DNA from: an uncultured Clostridia bacterium
Lineage (GTDB): Bacteria; Bacillota; Clostridia; Oscillospirales; QAMX01
Assembly (NCBI GenBank): GCA_944376195.1
Contig: CALWBW010000014.1
Span: 1-48,692 of the forward strand
DNA length: 48,692 bases
Direction: 5' to 3'
Position 1 is the first letter of the stretch. The number at the start of each line of letters is the position of its first letter. The position numbers and the translations under genes were made by a program. Under the pieces are notes generated by a model that worked only from the letters and a program-made list of their open reading frames with translations, was not told where the DNA came from and made no database searches. This document shows positions 27,149-34,647 of the stretch, in pieces.

Positions 27149-27237
27149 GGAGAGATGTCCGAGTGGTTTATGGAGCTGGTCTTGAAAACCAGTGACTCCG
27201 CAAGGGGCCGGGGGTTCGAATCCCTCTCTCTCCGCCA
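27149..27237 (+). tRNA. tRNA-Ser (UGA anticodon)
   Basis: Acceptor GGAGAGA pairs with TCTCTCC before GCCA. The anticodon arm CTGGT-CTTGAAA-ACCAG has anticodon TGA. A long variable arm (serine type) and GGTTCGAATCC are present. The CCA end is encoded. Confidence 0.95.
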
Positions 27238-27263
27238 ACTCTACCCATATTTTAATAAACAAT

Positions 27264-27353
27264 GGAGAAGTACCCAAGCGGTGACGGGGCTCCCCTGCTA
27301 AGGGAGTAGGCCGGGAAACCGGCGCGAGGGTTCGATTCCCTCCTTCTCCGCCA
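27264..27353 (+). tRNA. tRNA-Ser (GCU anticodon)
   Basis: Acceptor GGAGAAG pairs with CTTCTCC before GCCA. The anticodon arm CTCCC-CTGCTAA-GGGAG has anticodon GCT. A long variable arm and GGTTCGATTCC are present. The CCA end is encoded. It lies 26 bases after the first tRNA-Ser, in the same transcript. Confidence 0.95.
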
Positions 27354-27392
27354 AAACCGCCAAAATTGTGTTGCAATTTTGGCGGTTTTTTC
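27353..27392 (+). terminator. Intrinsic terminator of the tRNA operon
   Basis: AAAACCGCCAAAATTG (27353-27368) pairs with CAATTTTGGCGGTTTT (27374-27389), followed by T. The 230 bases after it, up to the proS promoter, show no feature. Confidence 0.85.
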
Positions 27393-27622
27393 TGTACGAT
27401 TTGTTGATTCTTTTGGATCTGTATGATATCAAGAATATGAGGCCGGATGCATAAGCACGCAGAGACTTTGCAAAGGGCAAAATTGCTATTTTTTTCTATA
27501 GTCAGCTATATGTTTTGAGACATTTGGCGTGGCATTAGGGGGCATTTTAAAATATATCGAGAACTTTTACGTGAACAAATCAAAAGCAGCACAAAAAAAC
27601 CATTGAATCGTAAAGTTTTTCA

Positions 27623-27651
27623 TTGACTTTTCCGTCAGTATCCCCTATAAT
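27623..27651 (+). promoter_or_regulatory. Promoter of T-box-proS
   Basis: TTGACT (27623-27628), 17 bases, TATAAT (27646-27651). Confidence 0.85.
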
Positions 27652-27663
27652 CATTACATTGGT

Positions 27664-27917
27664 CAAAAGCTGAGACGAGAACCAGTAGGTGCAGTTGTAT
27701 TTTTCAGAGAGGGAACGGATGGTGCGAGTTCCTGGTGCAAAGCGCTGAACCCCTCTCCGAGCTGCGGGATTGAAGGAAAAGTAGATTCCGCCGGGGGTGC
27801 CCGTTACAGGACGGCGGCACAAGACGTGTCAAAAAGTGCGGAAACAGGTTTTCCGAATTTAGGTGGTACCGCGGACAAAAAAGTTCGCCCTAAGAGAAGG
27901 ATCTTAGGGCGTTTTTT
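27664..27917 (+). promoter_or_regulatory. T-box riboswitch, proline-specific
   Basis: The leader has the AGACGAGAA-type stem I start and the GAA-CCC specifier context near 27747-27752, where CCC is a proline codon. The canonical T-box AGGTGGTACCGCGG lies at 27861-27874. The terminator is CGCCCTAAGA/TCTTAGGGCG at 27886-27911 with a T-run. Uncharged tRNA-Pro would pair with CCC and the T-box to form the antiterminator, raising proS expression when proline charging falls. The coding region downstream confirms proline. Confidence 0.93.
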
Positions 27918-28030
27918 ATTGGAACTATCCGTTCAGAATTTGCTTTTTAGCAGCCGTGGGCGAAAATCAGGAGTAAAACCGTTTCTTCCGCCATGTATTC
28001 TGACTTTTCTGATACGAAAGGAGTATCTTC

Positions 28031-29758
28031 ATGAAACTTGAGAAACTGGTTGGCGATCGTTTTAAAGAACGCCCCTCCGAATGCGTCGTCGACAGCCATG
28101 CGTTGATGCTGCGCGGCGGATATATGAAGGGCGTTGCGTCCGGCATCTATTCTTCCTACATGCCGTTGCGCCGTATCACGCACAAAATTGAACAGATTAT
28201 CCGCGAGGAAATGGATGCGATTGACGGGCAGGAAGTTCTGTTTCCAGTTGTATTGCCTGCTTCTCTTTGGGAAGAATCCGGGCGGTATACCAGCGTCGGT
28301 AGCGAATTGATGCGTTTTTCCGACCGAAACGGAAACCCGCTCGTGCTGGGCATGACGCATGAAGAAGCCGCCGTGCACCTTGTGCGCGAGTATGGGCAAA
28401 GTTATACGAAATACCCCTTTATGATTTACCAGATTCAGACCAAGTTCCGCGACGAGGCACGTCCGCGCGCCGGCCTCATCCGGGTACGTGAGTTTACCAT
28501 GAAGGACGCTTATTCCTTCCATACTTCCCAGGAAGACCTTGAGGCCTATTATGCGCGCTGCTTCCACGCCTATGAGCGTATTTTTGCGCGGGCCGGGATT
28601 CCAGAAGTGATCGCAGTTGCATCGGATTCCGGCATGATGGGCGGCAATTTATCTCATGAGTTTATGCTGCTCACGTCTATTGGAGAAGATTCTATCGCTG
28701 TTTGCGGAAATTGCGACTACCGCGCCAATATGGAAGCGGCAGAAAGCATCGTTCAGAATGTCCGCGACGAGGTATCCGAGCCCCTGACCATGGTCTATAC
28801 GCCCGACATTCATACCATTGAGGACGTTTGCCAGTTCCTTCACATGCCCACGGAAAAGAGCTGTAAAGCCGTCGTCTATCAGCGCAATGCAGACGATTCT
28901 TACATTGTCATTTTCCTGCGCGGCGATTTGGATGTGAATGAAACCAAACTGCGCAATTTCATCGGTGAAGAGGTTCATCCTGCGGTGGTTACGGAGGATT
29001 GCGGCTTAAATGCCGGATATATCGGCCCGTATCACCTGGAAGGCAACTATACCGTGCTCTATGATAAATCACTGCAGGGGACCAACAACCTCTCCTGTGG
29101 CGCGAACGTGGCGGAACACCATTACACAGGCCTGGATATGGCGCGCGATTGCCCTGACGCGGAATTCCACGATTTCGCAAAAATTATCGATGGCGGCATC
29201 TGCCCGAAATGCGGAAAACCCACCATTTCCGTCTCCCGCGGCATTGAGGTAGGGAATATTTTTCAACTCGGGACCAAGTACACCAAGTCTATGAATATGA
29301 CTTATCTGGATCAAAATGGCCAGTCTCATTATCCCATTATGGGATGTTATGGTATCGGCGTCGGACGCCTGGCGGCATCGGTCTGTGAAGCGCACCACGA
29401 CGACTACGGTCCCATTTGGCCGATTTCCATTGCGCCATGGCAGGTTCATATTTGCTGCGTCCGCAGCGACAATCAAGAGGTTCATGATCTTGCAGATCAG
29501 CTCTATGAATACCTGCAAAGACACGGCGTTGAAGTGCTCTATGATGACCGTAATGTCAGCGCAGGCGTCATGTTCTCCGACGCCGATCTGCTTGGTATCC
29601 CGGTGCGCGTGATCGTCAGCCCCAGAAACCTCAAAGAAGGATGTTGTGAATTGGTACTGCGTGATAAATCTCAGTCCAACAAAGTACCCGTTGAAGAAAT
29701 TTTTGAGGCTACTTCCGGTCTTGTAGCAGACCTGCTTGCAAAATCTTGTAATTTTTAA
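28031..29758 (+). CDS. proS: Prolyl-tRNA synthetase, bacterial type
   Basis: A 575-residue class II synthetase that charges tRNA-Pro. Motif 1 region (PLRRITHKIEQIIREEMDAIDGQEVLFPVVLPA), motif 2 (TKFRDEARPRAGLIRVREFTMKDAYSF), an editing (INS) insertion around residues 240-385, motif 3 (GCYGIGVGRLAASV) and the anticodon-binding domain at the C terminus are in normal order. AAAGGAG lies 8-10 bases before ATG 28031. It is controlled by the T-box upstream and ended by a terminator at 29769. Confidence 0.97.
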   Translation: MKLEKLVGDRFKERPSECVVDSHALMLRGGYMKGVASGIYSSYMPLRRITHKIEQIIREEMDAIDGQEVLFPVVLPASLWEESGRYTSVGSELMRFSDRNGNPLVLGMTHEEAAVHLVREYGQSYTKYPFMIYQIQTKFRDEARPRAGLIRVREFTMKDAYSFHTSQEDLEAYYARCFHAYERIFARAGIPEVIAVASDSGMMGGNLSHEFMLLTSIGEDSIAVCGNCDYRANMEAAESIVQNVRDEVSEPLTMVYTPDIHTIEDVCQFLHMPTEKSCKAVVYQRNADDSYIVIFLRGDLDVNETKLRNFIGEEVHPAVVTEDCGLNAGYIGPYHLEGNYTVLYDKSLQGTNNLSCGANVAEHHYTGLDMARDCPDAEFHDFAKIIDGGICPKCGKPTISVSRGIEVGNIFQLGTKYTKSMNMTYLDQNGQSHYPIMGCYGIGVGRLAASVCEAHHDDYGPIWPISIAPWQVHICCVRSDNQEVHDLADQLYEYLQRHGVEVLYDDRNVSAGVMFSDADLLGIPVRVIVSPRNLKEGCCELVLRDKSQSNKVPVEEIFEATSGLVADLLAKSCNF

Positions 29759-29768
29759 AATTTACTTT

Positions 29769-29800
29769 AAAAAGCTTCCGTGAGAACGGAAGCTTTTTGA
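29769..29800 (+). terminator. Intrinsic terminator of proS
   Basis: AAAAAGCTTCCGT (29769-29781) pairs with ACGGAAGCTTTTT (29786-29798). Confidence 0.85.
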
Positions 29801-29916
29801 CACAATTTCTGATCCAAAACGTAGTAAAATTGCCCCAATGTTTTTCGTAAAAAAGAAAAAAAGTCAGAGTGTTATATTTATAAAGAAAAACAGTTCCTTA
29901 GGCAGAAAATTTCAAT

Positions 29917-29954
29917 AAAAAAGCCTTTTGCCCAAAACGGCAAAAGGCTTTTTT
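29917..29954. terminator. Bidirectional terminator, mainly for the epimerase gene
   Basis: AAAAAAGCCTTTTGCC (29917-29932) pairs with GGCAAAAGGCTTTTTT (29939-29954). It stands just past the stop of the minus-strand epimerase. Confidence 0.8.
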
Positions 29955-29962
29955 CCTTATCG

Positions 29963-30970
29963 TCAGTTTCGTGTGGGATCCTCAGTCTTTTTCTTTTTCA
30001 ACCATGCCACTGTATCCCGAATGGTCTGATAAAGGTCACGCGGACGATATCCCAATTCTAAAGTTGCCTTATCATGCGAAAACTTATCATTGCTTTGCAA
30101 CGTATAAAGGGAATACTTGGTATAAAGCGGCCGGCGCTTCCTTATTTTTGCAATCCCACGTAAAAGCGGCTCTGCCGCGCGGGCAATCCACATTGGAAGA
30201 GTTGGTAAACGCCGCCCTCCATACACGTTTTTTACCATGCGAAGAATTTCTCGTACTTCGTAATGGCGATTAGAAAGGATGTAGCACTCTCCGCTTACAC
30301 CACGTTCTGCTGCGGTCAGACAGCCTTCCGCCACATCGCGCACGTCAACAAAATCATATCCTCCTTGCACACAAGCAGGAAGTTTCCCACTAATATAGTC
30401 ACTGACTAATTGCACCAGATGATTCCCAACATCGCCATATGGTCCGATAATACCAGATGGATGTACGATAACTGCATCCAATCCACATTTCGTTGCATCC
30501 AATACCGCTTGCGTGGCCTCCGCTTTTGTTTTCGCATAACCTCCACGCACCAATTCTGCAGAAAACTCCCGTACTTCTGTCAATACGCTATCCGGATCCT
30601 TTTCTGGAATAGCATGTACCGAACTGACATATACCAGTCTTTTTACCCCATGCGCCAGACATAAACGAATAATATTACGCGTTCCTCCAACATTCACGTT
30701 ATAAAGAGCAGGAGAAGCCGATCCAGAAATATCCACAATTCCGGCCGTGTGAATTACAATGGTTTCATAGTCTTCCGTTCCGAAGAAAAACGCTTCCATA
30801 GACGAACAATCGCAAACATTGCCTTGATAATAATGAATATTATCTTTTGACACAGCCTGCTCCGACGGTAATATTAATCCCCGAACTTCAGCATTTTGAT
30901 TTTTTAAAAGCCGAATTATGGTACTTCCAAGGTGTCCGGCAGCCCCAGTGATTAAATACAACCTGTTCAT
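29963..30970 (-). CDS. NAD-dependent epimerase/dehydratase (extended SDR)
   Basis: A 335-residue extended short-chain dehydrogenase. The NAD-binding motif TGAAGHLGS sits at the N terminus, VYVSSVHA follows in mid-protein, and the catalytic YAKTK (Tyr-x3-Lys) is near residue 145. The family covers sugar-nucleotide epimerases, dihydroflavonol-4-reductase-like and hydroxysteroid-type reductases; IIGPYGDVGNHLV and the C-terminal part fit the reductase-like branch better. ATG 30970 is chosen for AAGGAGGT 7 bases upstream. It is divergent from a TetR regulator with a shared control region. Confidence 0.82.
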   Translation of the reverse strand: MNRLYLITGAAGHLGSTIIRLLKNQNAEVRGLILPSEQAVSKDNIHYYQGNVCDCSSMEAFFFGTEDYETIVIHTAGIVDISGSASPALYNVNVGGTRNIIRLCLAHGVKRLVYVSSVHAIPEKDPDSVLTEVREFSAELVRGGYAKTKAEATQAVLDATKCGLDAVIVHPSGIIGPYGDVGNHLVQLVSDYISGKLPACVQGGYDFVDVRDVAEGCLTAAERGVSGECYILSNRHYEVREILRMVKNVYGGRRLPTLPMWIARAAEPLLRGIAKIRKRRPLYTKYSLYTLQSNDKFSHDKATLELGYRPRDLYQTIRDTVAWLKKKKTEDPTRN

Positions 30971-30990
30971 TCCACACACCTCCTTGCAAA

Positions 30991-31115
30991 GTTTTGAAAC
31001 AGTGTGTTGTCTTTCTTCTCTATTTCTATTATAATAAATTTGATATTGGTTTTCAATTCACGTCATCATAATCACTCCTCTCTAAAACGACATAACCAAC
31101 ACATTTTGATCAAAA
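30991..31115. promoter_or_regulatory. Divergent promoter region with possible TetR operators
   Basis: On the minus strand TTGAAA (31056-31051), 17 bases, TATAAT (31033-31028) forms a strong promoter for the epimerase. Similar sequences in opposite orientation, around 30993-31009 (GTGTGTTG) and 31097-31108 (CAACACATTTTG), flank it. TTTTGATCAAAA (31104-31115) is a perfect 12-base palindrome beside the tetR start. These are candidate operators. Confidence 0.45.
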
Positions 31116-31127
31116 AAGGCGGTTGTT

Positions 31128-31721
31128 TTGAAAAAATTAACATCTGATCGTCGGACGCGCATCACGCGCACGCTCATTCGTAATGCATTTTTAGATCTAT
31201 TAAAAAAGAAAAAAATCCAAGACATCACCATTAAGGAACTCTGTGAACACGCCGGTATTAATCGCGGGACGTTCTATAGTCATTTTACAGACATTTACGA
31301 TCTACGTAATCAAATTGAGGATGAAATGGCGCAGGAAGTCCAAAAGGCAATGGAGCCCCTTCTGCATGCAAATCAGAACGCTCTTACGCCCATTACTGTC
31401 ACGGCAGGAATATTTGAGTGTTTGAAAAACAATTCTGATCTATGTGTCGTTACACTTGGTGAATTTGGAGATAAGGCCTTTCTTTATCGGATTATTAACA
31501 TGGGCCGTCAACTTTGCATGGAAACATATTCACAATATTATCAGCATGCGTCTCCCACAGAGATTGAATATTTTTATGCGTTCATCAGCGCCGGTTGTAT
31601 CGGTCTTATGCAAAAGTGGCTGGAAAACGGTATGACTATCCGCTCCGAAGAGCTTGCGAAAATGACGGAGAGCATCATCAAAAATGGCATTGGCTTTTTA
31701 AGTCAAGATTTTCATTGCTGA
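31128..31721 (+). CDS. TetR/AcrR-family transcriptional regulator
   Basis: A 197-residue regulator. The N-terminal helix-turn-helix IQDITIKELCEHAGINRGTFYSHFTDIYDL (about residues 28-57) is typical TetR, and the C-terminal ligand domain resembles the short TetR_C_33-like (DhaS-type) group. The start is TTG 31128 with AAGGCGG upstream. Its divergent neighbour is the epimerase, which it probably represses along with itself. The inducer is unknown. Confidence 0.85.
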   Translation: MKKLTSDRRTRITRTLIRNAFLDLLKKKKIQDITIKELCEHAGINRGTFYSHFTDIYDLRNQIEDEMAQEVQKAMEPLLHANQNALTPITVTAGIFECLKNNSDLCVVTLGEFGDKAFLYRIINMGRQLCMETYSQYYQHASPTEIEYFYAFISAGCIGLMQKWLENGMTIRSEELAKMTESIIKNGIGFLSQDFHC

Positions 31722-31820
31722 TTGCCGTCGTTTGCTCAGTTTTTTCTGGTTTTCTATAGATAAAAAGCAACTTTTATATGGAAAATTACACAAAAAGCAC
31801 GTGTTTAAAGGAGGATGCAA

Positions 31821-32288
31821 GTGCGGAGGAAAGATCGGGAAGTATCAGATAATATGGAGATCGTTTCAATTATAAAAAGTTGCAAGGTTTGCCGTTTGGG
31901 AATGTGGGATGGAAATGAGGTATATGTTGTCCCATTAAATTTTGGTTATCTTTTCAAAGATGATAGATTGGTCTTATATTTCCACAGTGCCGGCGAAGGT
32001 AGAAAGCTTGATTTATTACGTCAAGCCAAAAGTGTTTGTTTTGAATTGGATTGTAACCACGAACTAATAGAAGGTGAGAAAGCCTGTTCGTTTGGTTTTC
32101 GATTTTCCAGTATTATCGGCACAGGAACAGTTTCTTTTCTTACGAACGAAACTGATAAGGCTGCTGCCTTATCCCGACTGATGCTTCACCAAACGGGTCA
32201 TGCATTTTCTTTTTCACCAGAAATGGCGCGTTCCGTTACTGTCTTTCAGGTAACTTCGGAGCATTTTTCTTGTAAACAGCATCTTTGA
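31821..32288 (+). CDS. Pyridoxamine 5'-phosphate oxidase-family flavin-binding protein (NimA-like)
   Basis: A 155-residue split-barrel protein. It has the family opening MRRKDREVSD, CRLGMWDGNEVYVVPLNFGY, and a central YFHSAGEGRKLDLL followed by VCFELDC. Proteins of this type bind FMN or a related cofactor and some reduce nitroimidazoles. GTG 31821 is chosen over ATG 31815 because GGAGG (31810-31814) would be too close to the ATG and the GTG restores the conserved start. The substrate is unknown. Confidence 0.82.
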   Translation: MRRKDREVSDNMEIVSIIKSCKVCRLGMWDGNEVYVVPLNFGYLFKDDRLVLYFHSAGEGRKLDLLRQAKSVCFELDCNHELIEGEKACSFGFRFSSIIGTGTVSFLTNETDKAAALSRLMLHQTGHAFSFSPEMARSVTVFQVTSEHFSCKQHL

Positions 32289-32354
32289 GATAGGCTCTTT
32301 TCCTTGCCGATTAACTTTCCATGCCTATTATACGTTTTCTGCTGATGAATTTCT

Positions 32355-32393
32355 TGAAAAAAAAACGGCGCCGCTTATGAAGCGGCGCCGTTT
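32355..32393 (-). terminator. Intrinsic terminator of the GH67 gene
   Basis: AAACGGCGCCGCTT (32363-32376) pairs with AAGCGGCGCCGTTT (32380-32393); an eight-T run lies on the minus-strand side. Confidence 0.85.
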
Positions 32394-32434
32394 GCTGCTA
32401 TACTCTTAGAATTTTTCATGCAAATCAAAACTAC

Positions 32435-34408
32435 TCAATAAATTTTGCGGCCTTTTTCATCCTCCACCCAGGACATACGATGGAAATAGGTGTTGATCCG
32501 GTCTCGCCATTCCTTCGCGTGTTCTGCCTGGTTTTCAAAACGAGCCAGCGTACGCATATACGACGCCGGTTCCACCAAGCCTTGCAGTTCCCGCCAAAGC
32601 GCAAGCATCCGCTCCGCTTCTTCGGCGCCCTCAAAGTGCGTGTCGTAAATGTGCTGAATAATCGTCTTCCCTGTCTTTAAAACATGTGCGTACGGCATGT
32701 GATGGAAAAAGAGCAGCAATTCCTCCGGGCAGGTTTCCACGTTTGCATACATCGATGCATTCGGTTCATTATATTGCGCGGTATACCCCGTACCCGCGGG
32801 CGTACGGTCCACGCCAATCCCCATATGATCGGCGCGATGATAAGTGCCCCACCGGTCGTACTCATAGCCCTCAACATCCGGACCATAGTGCGTATGCGGC
32901 GTAACCATCCAGCCGATTCCAAGCGGTGACGTGTATTTTTCATAGGCCGGCCAGGACATCATCAAAATTGCCTGGACATTTTCCAGCACTTTTTGGTTTA
33001 ATCCAAATGTCAGACGAATCCAGTCTCTTGCAATGTCTTCTGCTGAAAGCGACGTGTTAAATGCCAAACGGCCGAATCCATACAGGTTAGCCGCCGCCAA
33101 ATCATGCCCTGTCCAATTTTCATCGTCCCCAGTATTGGTGACCGCCACCATTCCGCAGTTTCGGTTGCCGTAGGTACGCCCGGACACAATGTCTGCAATC
33201 GTATCACTTTCCTGACCACAGAAGGTCCGGAAATTCAAAATCTCGTGAAACATGGGCAACAAATAACAGACATGACGCTGCTGTCCCGTATATTCCTGCG
33301 CAATCTGTACCTCGAGCATCATATTGGTCTTTTTCAAACCACCAAAAAGCGGATGTACCGGTTCTCTTACCTGAAAATCCATGGGGCCGTTTTTAATCTG
33401 CAAAATTACATTATCTGCAAATTCACCATCGTGCCCTATAAAGTTATCATAACCGGAACGGGCGCGGTCAGTTTTGGTGTCCCGCCAATCCTGCTGGCAA
33501 TTGTAGACAAAGCAGCGCCAAATTACAATCCCGCCATAAGGACGTGCAAACTCCGCGAGCATATTGGCTCCGTCGGCGTGCGTTCTTCCATACGCAAAGG
33601 GCCCCGGTTCCCCTTCGGAGTCCGCTTTGACCACAAATCCGCCAAAATTCGGGATACCTTCAAAAACATCTGCAATGCGTTCGCGCCAAAACGCACGTAC
33701 CCTTTCATCGCAAGGGTCAGAGGTATCCAGCCCGCCGATTCGCTTTGGAGAAGCAAAATTGAGAGAAAGGAAGAGCTTTACGCCGTATGCCTCAAAAATA
33801 CGGGAAAGCTGAACAAGCGGAGCGCGGTAACGTGCCGTAATCAACTCCGCAGCCACTCCGCGGACATTCACGTTATTGATACAAACGGCATTTATCCCAA
33901 CCGAGGCAATCATACGCGCATAATCGCGAATACGTTCCGTCACCGTCACTTCTTCGTTACAGAAAAAGAAGGAATTTCCCGAATATCCGCGCTCAATGGA
34001 TCCGTCGAGATTATCCCAATGATCCAGCATGCGAATGGGATTGGACGGCGTTTGCGCCAATGTAAACGCATACTCCCCCATTCTCAAACGTTCCAACATG
34101 GCGAACATGCCATATAAAAGTCCCCGCTGTCCGCCTGATTCGACGGTGATCTTCCCCGGTACAGCTTTTACCAGGTACCCTTCTTCTCCGTACATATGTA
34201 CTTTGGAGCAGTGAAACGTTACAAAAAGTGCCTCTTTGTCGGTTTGATCGGCAAAAATCGGCGCCACACCGTACATTGCTTCAAAAGCGATCTGTAATTC
34301 CCGCCGGATGCTATCTGCTATAGGCCCGGTTTCAGACAGCGCCACGCAAATGCGCTCCGGCGAGTCATCCATTTTTTCGTAATTCAGCCATGCTTTTGTG
34401 TAGGTCAT
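32435..34408 (-). CDS. Alpha-glucuronidase, glycoside hydrolase family 67
   Basis: A 657-residue cytoplasmic enzyme that removes (4-O-methyl-)glucuronic acid from the end of xylo-oligosaccharides. Family features are PIRMLDHWDNLDGSIERGYSG near the N terminus, INNVNV, the acid region FVVKADSEGEPGPFAYGR (Glu), and GHDGEFADNVILQIKNGPMDFQVREP, which holds the paired Asp and Glu bases. There is no signal peptide. ATG 34408 has GAGAGG 8 bases upstream. It is transcribed away from a GH51 gene, and together they trim arabino-glucurono-xylan oligomers taken up by the cell. Confidence 0.92.
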   Translation of the reverse strand: MTYTKAWLNYEKMDDSPERICVALSETGPIADSIRRELQIAFEAMYGVAPIFADQTDKEALFVTFHCSKVHMYGEEGYLVKAVPGKITVESGGQRGLLYGMFAMLERLRMGEYAFTLAQTPSNPIRMLDHWDNLDGSIERGYSGNSFFFCNEEVTVTERIRDYARMIASVGINAVCINNVNVRGVAAELITARYRAPLVQLSRIFEAYGVKLFLSLNFASPKRIGGLDTSDPCDERVRAFWRERIADVFEGIPNFGGFVVKADSEGEPGPFAYGRTHADGANMLAEFARPYGGIVIWRCFVYNCQQDWRDTKTDRARSGYDNFIGHDGEFADNVILQIKNGPMDFQVREPVHPLFGGLKKTNMMLEVQIAQEYTGQQRHVCYLLPMFHEILNFRTFCGQESDTIADIVSGRTYGNRNCGMVAVTNTGDDENWTGHDLAAANLYGFGRLAFNTSLSAEDIARDWIRLTFGLNQKVLENVQAILMMSWPAYEKYTSPLGIGWMVTPHTHYGPDVEGYEYDRWGTYHRADHMGIGVDRTPAGTGYTAQYNEPNASMYANVETCPEELLLFFHHMPYAHVLKTGKTIIQHIYDTHFEGAEEAERMLALWRELQGLVEPASYMRTLARFENQAEHAKEWRDRINTYFHRMSWVEDEKGRKIY

Positions 34409-34485
34409 CTGAATAACCTCTCTTCCAACTGAATTTCCGCACGTCCTGTGCGAACAGTTCCTATAATCTGCAGTTAGGATATTTT

Positions 34486-34515
34486 ATTTTATCATGTTGC
34501 TTTCCTCCGCGTCAA
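34486..34515 (-). promoter_or_regulatory. GH67 promoter
   Basis: Minus-strand TTGACG (34515-34510), 18 bases, TAAAAT (34491-34486). A small hairpin CGCAC-GTCCT-GTGCG lies downstream at about 34439-34453. Confidence 0.6.
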
Positions 34516-34585
34516 TTCTCTTTTTATAAGTTTGGCTGGTCGGAAAAAGAACCAGGTAAAACTTTTATAAAAAAGTAAAAGCTGA

Positions 34586-34615
34586 TTGAAAACAGGTCCT
34601 GTCATCCAGTATAAT
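34586..34615 (+). promoter_or_regulatory. GH51 promoter with palindrome in the spacer
   Basis: TTGAAA (34586-34591), 18 bases, TATAAT (34610-34615). An ACAGG-T-CCTGT palindrome lies in the spacer at about 34591-34601, a position where a repressor would block polymerase. Confidence 0.65.
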
Positions 34616-34647
34616 AAAGATATGAAAAAATTATAGGAGAACTTGCC

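Noticed and set aside
27143..27376. Minus-strand frame over the two tRNA genes (GGEGGNRTLAPVS..., EREGFEPPAP...)
   Set aside because: This is the well-known false protein obtained by translating serine tRNA genes in reverse; the tRNA structures explain the sequence.
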